Below, in pieces: positions 35,479 to 44,295 of a stretch of 60,928 bases of DNA. A program made the position numbers and the translations under genes. Within the stretch, counting starts at the first letter, position 1. The number at the start of each line of letters is the position of its first letter. Under the pieces are notes generated by a model that made no database searches, was not told the DNA's origin, and saw only the letters and a list, made by a program, of their open reading frames with translations. Source of the DNA: Ruminococcus sp. Its GTDB lineage: Bacteria; Bacillota; Clostridia; Oscillospirales; Acutalibacteraceae. The DNA lies in contig JAFLSM010000002.1 of NCBI GenBank assembly GCA_022510955.1, positions 1 through 60,928 on the forward strand, given 5' to 3'.

Positions 35479-35634
35479 TACTAAACACTAATTGAAAGTG
35501 AGATAAGACTTCAGAGCAGATTTTGTGTCAGACGAGTGCCATACCGCAGAAAGGCTGACGCCTTTCGAGGACAGGGCACGATGTATGACGCGAAATTTGC
35601 CTGAAAGATATCCATTTTTAATTGGTGTTTAGTA
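35479..35634. repeat. F2 MITE-like element, long form (best preserved)
   Basis: A 156-bp element with inverted ends TACTAAACACTAATTGAAAG and the matching right end AATTGGTGTTTAGTA. It is flanked by TTA on both sides (35476-35478 and 35635-35637). The right TTA is the stop codon of the histidine kinase gene. The inside can fold as nested stems: GTGTCA with TGACGC, GTGCC with GGCAC, and GAAAGGC with GCCTTTC (35549-35566). Confidence 0.9.
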
Positions 35635-37149
35635 TTAGTCTATCGGTAATTCAAACCAAAATGTACTGCCCTTTCCGAGTGTACTTTTAACACCGTAGTG
35701 AGCATTGTGCGAGTCAAGAATACCCTTAACAATCGAAAGCCCCAGTCCCGTGCCGATAACACCACGCTTGTGTTGCTTGTCAACCTTGTAATATCTTTCC
35801 CAGATATGCCTCAGGTTTTCCGCAGAAATACCCTCACCGTGGTCAGTAACCTCAATCCGCACCTTGCCGTCTTTTATAATCTGTGTAACGATAACTGTTT
35901 TGTCATCACCTGCATAGTTAATTGCGTTATTAACAAGATTGTAGATTACCTGTGAAATTCTCAATTCATCAGCCACAACATAGACATCTTCATCGCCTTT
36001 AAACTCAATATTATAGCCGTCCTGCTCCTTAAGCTTTGAGTAACGCACAAAAATATCCTTAATGCTGTCGGTCAGGCTAAAACGAGTCTTTTGCGGTTTA
36101 ATTGAACCTGACTGCAATTTTGAAAGGTCAAGCAAATCATTAACAAGACTTGAAAGTCTTGTTGCCTCATCAATGATAACCTGAATATTCTCGGGAGTAT
36201 TTTCGCCCGGTAAATCACGCATAACTTCGCCGTAGCCCGTAATCATCGTAAGCGGTGTACGCAAATCGTGCGAGATATTTGCAATCAGTTCCTTTTGCAG
36301 TCTTTCAGTTGTTGCAAGTTCATTTTTGGCATATTCCAATGTATCGTTAAGCTCTTCAACCTCAAGATAGCCGGTTGCGTCGAACTGCACATCATAATTT
36401 TTCTTCGCAAGCTCCTTTGCAGAACTGTTGGTCTTTGAAATAGGTCTTGCAATACGCCTGCTTGCAAACAGCGAGAAGATAATTGCAAGCAGTACAAACA
36501 CGATTGATACAACCATCAGCTCATCTTTAATGATTTCAACCGTGTTGCTCAAAGGTGTGATTGACGAGGTAACAATCAGCATACACTCGCCGCCGTCCTG
36601 CAAACTTATAATATGTGCATACACCATATTCTGAATTTTGTCGGTGTTATTATTGAATATAATTTCTGTCTGCGGAGTATCAGATGTTGAATATCTATTA
36701 ATAATGCTTTCAAATCTGATACGCTCTAAATCACCGCTCAGACTGCTTGTAACAGCCATATATTTTCCGTCGTTTTCTAATGCTTTGTTGTAATAACCGT
36801 AAACATCGTGATATTTAAAATTCAAGGAAGTCTGCGGACTGTCGTAGCTACAGTAATACCGCTGTGTAAACAGTGATGTTGTATCATACAGATAAACATT
36901 GAGCGAATTGTAACTTGCCACACTTTCGATTGTTCCCTGAACATTTTTGTTCTCTTCAATAGATTTTGAGATTATTGAAGCATTTTTCTCAACCTGCGAC
37001 GATTTTGTCGTTGTGTAAAAGGTTTCAATAAAGAATGCATTAAACACCCACAACACGATTAAGATTATCAGCCCGAACAGCAAAAAGTACCACAACAGCT
37101 TAAAATGCAGAGGAATAAACTTGCGGTCTATTCGTTTAAACTGTTTCAA
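35635..37149 (-). CDS. Sensor histidine kinase
   Basis: 504 residues. A first membrane helix (about 18-42), an extracytoplasmic sensor region of about 160 residues and a second helix near 210-232 are followed by HAMP. The HisKA box has the phospho-acceptor His in NISHDLRTPLTM, and the HATPase_c domain has N (NLVNNAINYA), G1 (DHGEGI) and G2 (GTGLGLSIVKG) boxes. It phosphorylates the OmpR-type regulator encoded upstream, which its gene overlaps by 14 nt. The signal is unknown. The stop codon coincides with an F2 target duplication, leaving the protein end unchanged. Confidence 0.95.
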   Translation of the reverse strand: MKQFKRIDRKFIPLHFKLLWYFLLFGLIILIVLWVFNAFFIETFYTTTKSSQVEKNASIISKSIEENKNVQGTIESVASYNSLNVYLYDTTSLFTQRYYCSYDSPQTSLNFKYHDVYGYYNKALENDGKYMAVTSSLSGDLERIRFESIINRYSTSDTPQTEIIFNNNTDKIQNMVYAHIISLQDGGECMLIVTSSITPLSNTVEIIKDELMVVSIVFVLLAIIFSLFASRRIARPISKTNSSAKELAKKNYDVQFDATGYLEVEELNDTLEYAKNELATTERLQKELIANISHDLRTPLTMITGYGEVMRDLPGENTPENIQVIIDEATRLSSLVNDLLDLSKLQSGSIKPQKTRFSLTDSIKDIFVRYSKLKEQDGYNIEFKGDEDVYVVADELRISQVIYNLVNNAINYAGDDKTVIVTQIIKDGKVRIEVTDHGEGISAENLRHIWERYYKVDKQHKRGVIGTGLGLSIVKGILDSHNAHYGVKSTLGKGSTFWFELPID

Positions 37150-37819
37150 AGCGATAACCCACCCCTCGTAAGGTTACAATACATCTGCTGTAATCGCCAA
37201 GGCTCTTTCGCAAAAGTTTGATGTGGGTATCAAGGGTTCGCTCATCTCCGAAAAAGTCGTAACCCCAAACCTCGCTTATCAGCTTTTCACGGGTAAGAGC
37301 CAATCCCTTGTTGCGTACCATATAAAAGAACAGCTCATACTCCTTTGGAGTCATATCAACACGCTTGCCGTCGATTGTTACAATTCGTGCCGAAAAATCG
37401 ACATTAAGTCCCTCGTATTTAAAAATCTCCTTTTTAGGCTCGTCACCCTGTGAATTTCCGCTTGAACGCTTGATGACAGCATTTACACGCATCATAAGCT
37501 CCTTTGGCGAAAACGGCTTGACAATATAATCGTCACTGCCAAGTTCAAATCCGTGTATTTTATCGTATTCCTCGCCTCTTGCCGAAAGCATTATTATAGG
37601 CGTTTGACTGAATTTTCTAATCTCTCGGCAAGCTGAAAAGCCGTCAAGCTCAGGCATCATAACATCCATAATGATAATGTCAAATTGCTCTTTACGGCAC
37701 ACCTCTATTGCCTGCATACCGTCAACAGCCTCTTCTACTTCATAGCCCTCAAATTCGCCGTATTTTCTTATTATCTGTCTTATTCTGTATTCATCGTCAA
37801 CTACTAAAATTCTGCTCAT
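37136..37819 (-). CDS. OmpR/PhoB-family response regulator
   Basis: 227 residues. The receiver domain holds the acidic pair near the start (VVDDE), the phospho-acceptor Asp in IIIMDVMMPELDGF (about residue 52), Thr/Ser in MLSARGE and Lys in IVKPFSP. The C-terminal winged-helix Trans_reg_C domain ends GVGYRFE. A GAGGAGC site precedes the ATG; an F1 half repeat sits just upstream. Cognate partner of the kinase downstream. Confidence 0.96.
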   Translation of the reverse strand: MSRILVVDDEYRIRQIIRKYGEFEGYEVEEAVDGMQAIEVCRKEQFDIIIMDVMMPELDGFSACREIRKFSQTPIIMLSARGEEYDKIHGFELGSDDYIVKPFSPKELMMRVNAVIKRSSGNSQGDEPKKEIFKYEGLNVDFSARIVTIDGKRVDMTPKEYELFFYMVRNKGLALTREKLISEVWGYDFFGDERTLDTHIKLLRKSLGDYSRCIVTLRGVGYRFETV

Positions 37820-37837
37820 TTTTATGCTCCTCTATTT

Positions 37838-37925
37838 TTTCGTCCGCTATATAAAGTTTAAATTTGAAATAAGCCTTTGTACCCCGAAGTTCAAACTTCA
37901 ACTATTTTAAAAAGTTATAATTAGT
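37838..37925. repeat. F1 repeat, half unit
   Basis: Starts TTTTTTCGTCCGCTATATAAAG and carries only the left arm (CCCCGAAGTTCAAACTTC). It lies between the response regulator and the small membrane protein. Confidence 0.7.
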
Positions 37926-37934
37926 TAATTAATT

Positions 37935-38165
37935 CTATGGAAGCCAAAATAATATTTCCAATAAATTTCCGAGAGTTCCTCCAAAATTACCGCTGTATTT
38001 GCAATAGCCGATTACACCGCCTATCATTAAATAGACGCTTGCAAGGCAGATTATTAATCCCCAAAAACCGTCAGGTTTCTGAAATACAAATAATTCAAGT
38101 ATGAATACTGCTAATCCTATTATTGCAGTCAAAATACATATCAGTTTTTTCTTGTTTACGCTCAT
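37935..38165 (-). CDS. Small membrane protein
   Basis: 76 residues with two hydrophobic helices (about 8-29 and 35-55) and a C-terminal Gly-rich part. No family recognised. A GGGAG site precedes the ATG. It may be in the same transcript as the two-component genes downstream, separated by the F1 half unit. Confidence 0.6.
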   Translation of the reverse strand: MSVNKKKLICILTAIIGLAVFILELFVFQKPDGFWGLIICLASVYLMIGGVIGYCKYSGNFGGTLGNLLEILFWLP

Positions 38166-38340
38166 AAATTACTCTCCCATACTTTTCATCATTATATACA
38201 AATAATTTACATTTTTATTGTGACAGAATTATGTCAAAATTTTTAAGAATAAGAAAAAATTTTTTTAAATGTTCTTGCAGATGTCAAAATCCTTGATTTT
38301 TGTAACACTGTGAGATTATTTTAACATATTTTAATTTATA

Positions 38341-38369
38341 TTGAAATACTCCGACAAAAGTTTTATAAT
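38341..38369 (+). promoter_or_regulatory. Promoter of the fumarase operon
   Basis: TTGAAA (38341-38346), 17-bp spacer, TATAAT (38364-38369). Confidence 0.7.
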
Positions 38370-38375
38370 ATAAAG

Positions 38376-38416
38376 ATAATGCGGTTACATATTTAACCCT
38401 AATTATGAAGTGGAGA
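38376..38416. repeat. F1 right-end fragment in the fumarase leader
   Basis: GCGGTTACATATTTAACCCTAATTATGAAGTGGAG in pieces resembles the F1 right end (GGTTACATATTAA ... CTTATGAAGCGGAG). The terminal GGAG serves as the ribosome-binding site of the alpha-subunit gene, 8 nt before its ATG. Confidence 0.6.
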
Positions 38417-38423
38417 GAAATAT

Positions 38424-39272
38424 ATGATTAGACAAATTAAGGCAGAAACTATTACGCAGACTGTAAAAAAGCTGTTTATGGACTGCAACTATTTTATTGG
38501 AAAAGATATTATGAATGCACTTGAAACTGCATACGAAAAAGAAAGCTCACCTGTTGGCAAAAGCGTTCTTTCCCAGATTATAGAAAATGACAAAATAGCA
38601 TCTGACGAGCAGGTTCCTCTCTGTCAGGACACGGGAATGGCAATTCTTTTTGTTGAGTACGGCGACAAGGTTGTTGTTGAGGACGGAAGCTTTGAGGACG
38701 CTGTAAATGAGGGTGTGCGTCAGGCATACAGCGAGGGATATCTCCGCAAAAGCGTAGTGACCGACCCTGTGTTTGACAGAGTCAACACAAAAGACAACAC
38801 CCCTGCTGTTATCCACACACGCATTGTAAGCGGTAATCAGATTAAAATCCTTGCAGGTGGCAAAGGCTTTGGCAGCGAGAATATGTCGGCAATTAAAATG
38901 CTTACTCCGTCATACGGCATTGAGGGGGTAAAGCAGTTTGTGCTTGATACAGTGCGTCACGCAGGCCCTAATCCCTGTCCGCCGATTGTTGTCGGCGTTG
39001 GCATAGGAGGCACATTCGAGAGAGCCGCACAGCTTGCAAAAAAGGCTACCTTCCGTGCGATTGACACTCACAACGAGGACGAGCGTTACGCAAGCCTTGA
39101 AGATGAACTGCTTGAAGAAATCAATAAAATGGGCTTTGGCCCCGCAGGTCTCGGCGGAAACACTACAGCAATCGGCGTAAATGTTGAAACTGCACCTACA
39201 CACATTGCGGGAATGCCTGTTGCCGTAAACATTTGCTGTCACGCCGCAAGACACGCAAGTGCCGTAATTTGA
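38424..39272 (+). CDS. Class I fumarate hydratase, alpha (N-terminal) subunit
   Basis: 282 residues, matching the Fe-S hydro-lyase alpha family that interconverts fumarate and malate (or tartrate in close relatives). Cluster-ligand cysteines are expected in PLCQDTGMA (about 73-81), NPCPPIVVGVG and the C-terminal CCHAARH; all are present. The beta subunit gene follows after 16 nt. The [4Fe-4S] cluster makes such enzymes oxygen-sensitive, consistent with an anaerobe. Its ribosome-binding site comes from an F1 end fragment. Fumarate versus tartrate cannot be proved from sequence. Confidence 0.9.
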   Translation: MIRQIKAETITQTVKKLFMDCNYFIGKDIMNALETAYEKESSPVGKSVLSQIIENDKIASDEQVPLCQDTGMAILFVEYGDKVVVEDGSFEDAVNEGVRQAYSEGYLRKSVVTDPVFDRVNTKDNTPAVIHTRIVSGNQIKILAGGKGFGSENMSAIKMLTPSYGIEGVKQFVLDTVRHAGPNPCPPIVVGVGIGGTFERAAQLAKKATFRAIDTHNEDERYASLEDELLEEINKMGFGPAGLGGNTTAIGVNVETAPTHIAGMPVAVNICCHAARHASAVI

Positions 39273-39288
39273 TGAAAGGAGAAACGCT

Positions 39289-39840
39289 ATGACAAAGAAA
39301 ATTACTCTTCCTATTACAGATGAAGATATTAAAGATTTAAAAGCAGGCGACAATGTTCTTCTGACAGGTACAATTCTTACAGGCAGAGACGCCGCACATA
39401 AAAGACTTTTTGAGCTGATTGAACAGGGCAAGGAACTGCCTGTTGACCTTAAAGGCGAACTGATTTATTATGTTGGCCCTGCTCCTGCAAAGCCGGGTCA
39501 CGCAGTAGGTCCTGCCGGCCCTACATCAAGCTATCGAATGGACAAGTATGCTCCTGCACTGCTTGACATCGGGCTAAAGGGTATGATTGGTAAAGGAGCA
39601 AGAGGACAAAATGTTATCGACTCAATCGTAAAAAACAAGTGCGTATATCTTGTGTGCATCGGCGGTGCGGCGGCACTGATTGCAAAGAGCATCAAGGCTG
39701 AAGAGATGATTTGCTATGAAGATTTGGGAACCGAAGCAATCAGAAGATACACTGTTGAGGACTTTCCGTGCATAGTTGCAATCGACAGCGAGGGCCACAA
39801 TGTGTATGAGTCCGAACCGCCAAAATATGCTGTAAATTAA
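39289..39840 (+). CDS. Class I fumarate hydratase, beta (C-terminal) subunit
   Basis: 183 residues of the Fe-S hydro-lyase beta family. Typical segments are TGTILTGRDAAHKRL near residues 25-39, YYVGPAPAKPGHAVGPAGPT and GKGARGQNV. It completes the active site with the alpha subunit encoded 16 nt upstream. An AAAGGAGAA site precedes the ATG. The operon ends with a hairpin terminator at 39874. Confidence 0.92.
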   Translation: MTKKITLPITDEDIKDLKAGDNVLLTGTILTGRDAAHKRLFELIEQGKELPVDLKGELIYYVGPAPAKPGHAVGPAGPTSSYRMDKYAPALLDIGLKGMIGKGARGQNVIDSIVKNKCVYLVCIGGAAALIAKSIKAEEMICYEDLGTEAIRRYTVEDFPCIVAIDSEGHNVYESEPPKYAVN

Positions 39841-39873
39841 AATATTAATATAACAATCAAATTTTGAACATAC

Positions 39874-39910
39874 AAAATGTCCCCATCTTTAGAAGGTGAG
39901 GGACATTTTT
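39874..39910 (+). terminator. Terminator of the fumarase operon
   Basis: AAAATGTCCC and GGGACATTTTT form a 9-10 bp stem ending in T's. Confidence 0.8.
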
Positions 39911-39944
39911 ATTACAATAAAATATTATTTTTCATAAAATACTG

Positions 39945-39972
39945 TTGACACACGATTTTCAAGTGATATAAT
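39945..39972 (+). promoter_or_regulatory. Promoter of the secreted-protein/ABC cluster
   Basis: Consensus TTGACA (39945-39950), 16-bp spacer, consensus TATAAT (39967-39972). The leader is about 170 nt, long and AT-rich. Confidence 0.75.
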
Positions 39973-40147
39973 ATAATCAATAGTTAATATTTAACAATTA
40001 AAATGATAAGAATTAATATTTTTTGCTATTTATTCACATAACATTAAATATCTTGTTGAATTACTTATTATAAATCTTATTTTGTTGCAACAAATATAGA
40101 TAAAAAGAAACCAAAAAATACAAATTAACGAAAGCGAGGTTTTCAAA

Positions 40148-40627
40148 ATGAAAGCTAAAAAAAGTTTATCAAAAGCTAAACGAATTGTTGTATCAACAAT
40201 GGCAGCAGTATGTGCGCTGTCTTCTGTTGCAGCTATCACGGCGGGAGCAGTAGAAAAAGTCCAGACTGACGATGTATATATGATGGGTTACAAATTATAC
40301 GGCTCGGTTACTGCATATCCTACCTCTGCACAAGGCTATACATATTGCGAAAGATCAAACACGAATACAGGCAAGAGTGCACTGACGTATTTTACATACT
40401 ATGATAAGTTGGGTGGAATTAGTAGTACGCGAGGTGGAACACCTGATCTTGATTACAAACTTGACACCGGCCTATCTGCAACAGCTAAACTCACTGATAC
40501 AGGCAATTTTAAAAGTTATGCAGGTGCAATGACAATTAGCAGGGTATATTACAAAGACCAACCGCATTACAACTGGACCTCTGAGGGAACAGACACTGAG
40601 CTTCGTTTAGGAGTTTATAAACGCTGA
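40148..40627 (+). CDS. Small secreted protein, possible exported peptide or bacteriocin-like product
   Basis: 159 residues. Residues 1-34 form a signal peptide (KAKKSLSKAKR start, hydrophobic core, AITAGA cleavage region). The mature part of about 125 residues is rich in Tyr, Thr, Ser and Gly, looks like beta strands (LYGSVTAYPTSAQGYTYC) and has one Cys. No enzyme motif. It is followed on the same strand by a lipoprotein, a large ABC permease and an ATPase. This order (small secreted protein, membrane protein, ATPase) is like lactococcin-972-type loci, but the protein does not show a clear match to that family. An exported antimicrobial or signalling protein is a hypothesis only. Confidence 0.65.
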   Translation: MKAKKSLSKAKRIVVSTMAAVCALSSVAAITAGAVEKVQTDDVYMMGYKLYGSVTAYPTSAQGYTYCERSNTNTGKSALTYFTYYDKLGGISSTRGGTPDLDYKLDTGLSATAKLTDTGNFKSYAGAMTISRVYYKDQPHYNWTSEGTDTELRLGVYKR

Positions 40628-40653
40628 TAGTATTAAATCAAGGTGGGATTCTG

Positions 40654-41901
40654 ATGAAAAGACTTATGACGGTAGTGCTTGTTTTGATTATGCTTTCGGG
40701 TATTTGCATTTCAGGCTGTACCAAGGATGAAAATAATGTAACTGACAAATCTGAATCATCTATTGATTATTCAACAGATATGCAGCTTACCTATCATACC
40801 ATAGGTGCAAATGTGCCTATGACCAAATCCGACAAAGGCTATTACTATGTAGGCGGGGATGGAATCGTAATTTTTGTTGATAAAGAAAGCAAAAAGGCGA
40901 CTCCGCTTTGCACAAAACCGAACTGCCTGCACGATGACTATGAAACCTGTGACGCATACTTTGATTTTTCCTTATCAAGCCCTATAGACTCTGTTGTCGG
41001 AGCACTAAATACTGCAATACAGTACAACGAAGGCTCACTGTATATGATATGCGGCGAATATGATGAAAGTTATGTCAAATATAATGTATATCTGTTAAGA
41101 ACATCACCCGATGGAACTAACCGTGAAAGGGTAACAGATTACCTTGAACATTCTTTTACTGATTGGTTTATTCACCGAGGTTACTTTTACTATTCAACAG
41201 ATTCGTCAATTCTCAGAAGACCCCTTGATTCTCTTAAATCAGACTCCGAGGTTGTTTTCAAAACCGAAAATTTCATAGAGGATAGTGAAAATACATATTG
41301 TAACATGCTCGCTTATGACAACTATCTGTACTTCTATGTGGAAGAAGTAGACGATAATGAAAATTTTTTAGATTCATATAATGTTTGTGTCAATATTGAT
41401 ACTCTTGAAGCTAAAAAGTTAAAGAATAGCAAAGACGAAAACGCGCAGCCATTGACCTTCTTCGATAATAAGTTTTTGACTGCACGTTTTGAAGGTACAG
41501 ATGTAATATATGAAAAACGGGATTTAGATGGAGAAAATCCAACGGATGTTTTTACAAAAAAAGAAAGTGAAACTCAAACAATCTCCTCAGACGGCAGGTA
41601 TATATACTTAGATAACAGAGTTCAGATGGTATCAAACGGAGCCAAAGAACAGGTTATTACCATTTATGACCTGAATATGAAGCAGGTGGATTCCTTTACC
41701 TTCACCGGAATGGGAAAAGAAATATGCAACTTTTTTAATCCGCAGGATAACGAGTATTTTCTCTTGGAATCCAATGACGACGAAGGCAACCGCATATTGG
41801 TTATGGCTGACAAATCTCAGATAGGCTCAATAGGTGGAAAAACACTTGAATACACCGAGCTTTGCAAACTTGACTGGAATAAAAATAAAAAAACATTTTA
41901 G
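40654..41901 (+). CDS. Lipoprotein, beta-propeller-like (DUF5050-type)
   Basis: 415 residues. The signal sequence ends in the lipobox ISGC (Cys22), so it is lipid-anchored outside the membrane. The body shows repeated Tyr-rich strands (KGYYYVGGDGIVIFVDK, IHRGYFYYSTDSSILRR, SSDGRYIYLDN) with about six blades, as in DUF5050 or KELCH-like propellers. An early segment TKPNCLHDDYETCDA has two Cys. It is the second gene of the secreted-protein/ABC cluster and may bind or escort the secreted product, or give immunity. The role is inferred from position only. Confidence 0.7.
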   Translation: MKRLMTVVLVLIMLSGICISGCTKDENNVTDKSESSIDYSTDMQLTYHTIGANVPMTKSDKGYYYVGGDGIVIFVDKESKKATPLCTKPNCLHDDYETCDAYFDFSLSSPIDSVVGALNTAIQYNEGSLYMICGEYDESYVKYNVYLLRTSPDGTNRERVTDYLEHSFTDWFIHRGYFYYSTDSSILRRPLDSLKSDSEVVFKTENFIEDSENTYCNMLAYDNYLYFYVEEVDDNENFLDSYNVCVNIDTLEAKKLKNSKDENAQPLTFFDNKFLTARFEGTDVIYEKRDLDGENPTDVFTKKESETQTISSDGRYIYLDNRVQMVSNGAKEQVITIYDLNMKQVDSFTFTGMGKEICNFFNPQDNEYFLLESNDDEGNRILVMADKSQIGSIGGKTLEYTELCKLDWNKNKKTF

Positions 41902-41922
41902 GCATTTAAGTAAGGTGACACT

Positions 41923-44295
41923 ATGCGATTGACTGCCTGTGAGTATTTTAAGTTATTTTCAAATAAAATATTTATGCTTTGCCTTGCCGTATCATTTGCT
42001 GTAAATTTAAGCTTTTTAGCTGTTACACAGTATTCGGATATTGAAAATTCAGCAGTAATAAAGAACCGTGAGTATTATGAAACTCTGATTGATGAATGTA
42101 AAAACGCGGATAATATTGAAGATTTAGTTGAAAGCAAACAAACAGAAATTCAAATTGCATATTTGCTTTTCAACGGTTCTGAGTCTGCCTTGGAAACGAT
42201 TGAAAAATATAAAGCTTCCAATCCTGATGAATACGCAAACGCTATCAAGCTTAATCTGTCCTCTGATGAACTTTCACAAAGACAACTGTTGTTGATGGAT
42301 ATGATATCTCAGAATACCCATATTAAAAATTATGATGAGTTCATTAACAATATGGAATTCCGAGCAGAAAATCAACATTCTTTTTCAATCTTTGCACAAA
42401 ATGGTTCTTTCTCTTATAACAACATTGAAAAAACTCCAAAGGATTTTTCAAAACTAAAGGGAATAGAACTAGAGCTCGGAAATAATAAGGCACTTGATGT
42501 TTCAACCTCGTTTGCACTAACAGATTATCTTGTGCTTATTCTTATTATTTTTATTTGTATAATTGTTTTTTCTGTAGAAAGAGAAAAAGGACTTTACTCT
42601 CTTGTGCGCTGTTCAAAGCACGGACGACAATCAACTATTGTCAAAAAATTGATTGTTGCCGTTTCTGTATCGACCGCTATCAGCCTTGCGTTTTACACAG
42701 GCAACATACTGACAAGCGGTGTTTTGTTCGGATTTGGCGATTTACACAGAAGCATCCAATCTGACAGCAATTTCATAAATTGTTCATTTAATTTTACTAT
42801 ACTTGATTATATCTTTATTTGGCTGGCAGGAAAAACCATAATATTCGCTTCATTCACATTTCTTATTTCATTCATTTTTGTTGCAGTAAAAACAACCTCA
42901 AAGACCTATGCTGTAATTGCTGCATTTTTAGTTTTTGAGTTTTTTACTTATTACTTTGTAGACGGCACCTCTGTTTTTGGCTTTTTAAAGTATCTGAATT
43001 TCATATATCTTATGACGGGAAACAACATATTCGGATACTATCTTAATGTAAATGTTTTTTCTGTTCCTATTAATATTTCAGTTGTATTTTATGTTGTATC
43101 TACACTGATGATTGTAATTGGATTTACAGGCAGCTGCATATTATTTGCAAAATTCCCACAGAACACCGGTAAATCCACACTTCTTTCAAAGACAGTTGAA
43201 TCAATTAACAAACACAGACACATAAATGGCAGCGTTAATATTTTCAACGGAGAGGCATATAAGCATTATAAAACATCCTTTGCAATATTTGCAATAATCG
43301 GACTGATAATTCTCGGGTATTCCAATTTGACAGAAAATCTGGATATAACATATACCGACATATCACAGCATGCTTACAACAACTATATGACTGTGCTTGA
43401 AGGTGAACTTAACGAGGAAAAATATCAATACATTGAAAATGAACAGCAATATTTTGACAACCTGCAATTACAGCAAACCTTAATTGCAAATGATAATTCT
43501 CTCAGCAAGCAAGAGAAAGAACAAAAACTTTCCTCTATAAGCATCATATTTGAAAATAAGGGCAAAGCATTTAACGATGTGCTCGAACAGGTTGAATACT
43601 CCGAAGAAAAGAGTGAACAACTTGGTAAATCACCTGCTCTGATAAATGAACTTGTAAATACAAGTCTAACACAGGATACATTTAGAGAATGGAAATACTT
43701 CACCTTGCTTTTGGCGGTAGTTATATTCTGTACTTCCAATATTTTTGCCTGTGATTACAAAAACTCAATGATAAACTTGATGCGTGCAAATAAATATGGC
43801 AAAGGACGGCTGTTACTTGCAAAACTTGCAACAGTTTTCCTGACAACAATAATATCCTATATACTGATTTATCTGCCATATATGATTAATTTTGTCAATA
43901 CATTTTCAGCTTCATCCTTTGATTTGCCACTTGCATATGCACGAAATTTCAATATGCTTTCAAGCAGTGTTACTGTATTTGAATATATATTGATTTTGAG
44001 TGCGTTGCATCTTGGCACAGCTATGATTGTGACCACATTTATATATATGATGTCTTATCTTTTAAAAAGCTATTCCATCACATTGGTAGTGTCAAGCGGA
44101 ATGTTCCTTATTCCGTGCATTGTTTTTATGGGCAATTCTGAGGTAAGAATGGTAAGAATTTTTCAAAATGATATTTGGATAAAATTCACTTTGATTTCAG
44201 CCGCAATACTAATTTGTGTAATTATGCTGTCGCTTATAATAACATTAGTAGGATATAACAATTTAAGGCGGAGGAGAAAAAATGTCAAACCTTGA
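41923..44295 (+). CDS. ABC transporter permease with two fused ABC-2-like halves
   Basis: 790 residues. Each half (about 1-400 and 430-790) opens with one membrane helix, then a long extracytoplasmic loop (about 175 residues in the first half and 130 in the second), then five or six helices, like two ABC-2-type permeases joined in one chain. The loops are charged and coiled-coil-like (ENSAVIKNREYYETLIDE). The ATPase gene overlaps its end by 14 nt, so the two make one transporter. Large-loop permeases of this kind are typical of antimicrobial-peptide and bacteriocin export or self-protection systems in Firmicutes. The substrate is not shown. Confidence 0.8.
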   Translation: MRLTACEYFKLFSNKIFMLCLAVSFAVNLSFLAVTQYSDIENSAVIKNREYYETLIDECKNADNIEDLVESKQTEIQIAYLLFNGSESALETIEKYKASNPDEYANAIKLNLSSDELSQRQLLLMDMISQNTHIKNYDEFINNMEFRAENQHSFSIFAQNGSFSYNNIEKTPKDFSKLKGIELELGNNKALDVSTSFALTDYLVLILIIFICIIVFSVEREKGLYSLVRCSKHGRQSTIVKKLIVAVSVSTAISLAFYTGNILTSGVLFGFGDLHRSIQSDSNFINCSFNFTILDYIFIWLAGKTIIFASFTFLISFIFVAVKTTSKTYAVIAAFLVFEFFTYYFVDGTSVFGFLKYLNFIYLMTGNNIFGYYLNVNVFSVPINISVVFYVVSTLMIVIGFTGSCILFAKFPQNTGKSTLLSKTVESINKHRHINGSVNIFNGEAYKHYKTSFAIFAIIGLIILGYSNLTENLDITYTDISQHAYNNYMTVLEGELNEEKYQYIENEQQYFDNLQLQQTLIANDNSLSKQEKEQKLSSISIIFENKGKAFNDVLEQVEYSEEKSEQLGKSPALINELVNTSLTQDTFREWKYFTLLLAVVIFCTSNIFACDYKNSMINLMRANKYGKGRLLLAKLATVFLTTIISYILIYLPYMINFVNTFSASSFDLPLAYARNFNMLSSSVTVFEYILILSALHLGTAMIVTTFIYMMSYLLKSYSITLVVSSGMFLIPCIVFMGNSEVRMVRIFQNDIWIKFTLISAAILICVIMLSLIITLVGYNNLRRRRKNVKP

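Noticed and set aside
40148..40627. Naming the secreted protein a lactococcin 972 family bacteriocin
   Set aside because: Gene order is similar, but the mature sequence lacks clear family landmarks; kept as a hypothesis only.
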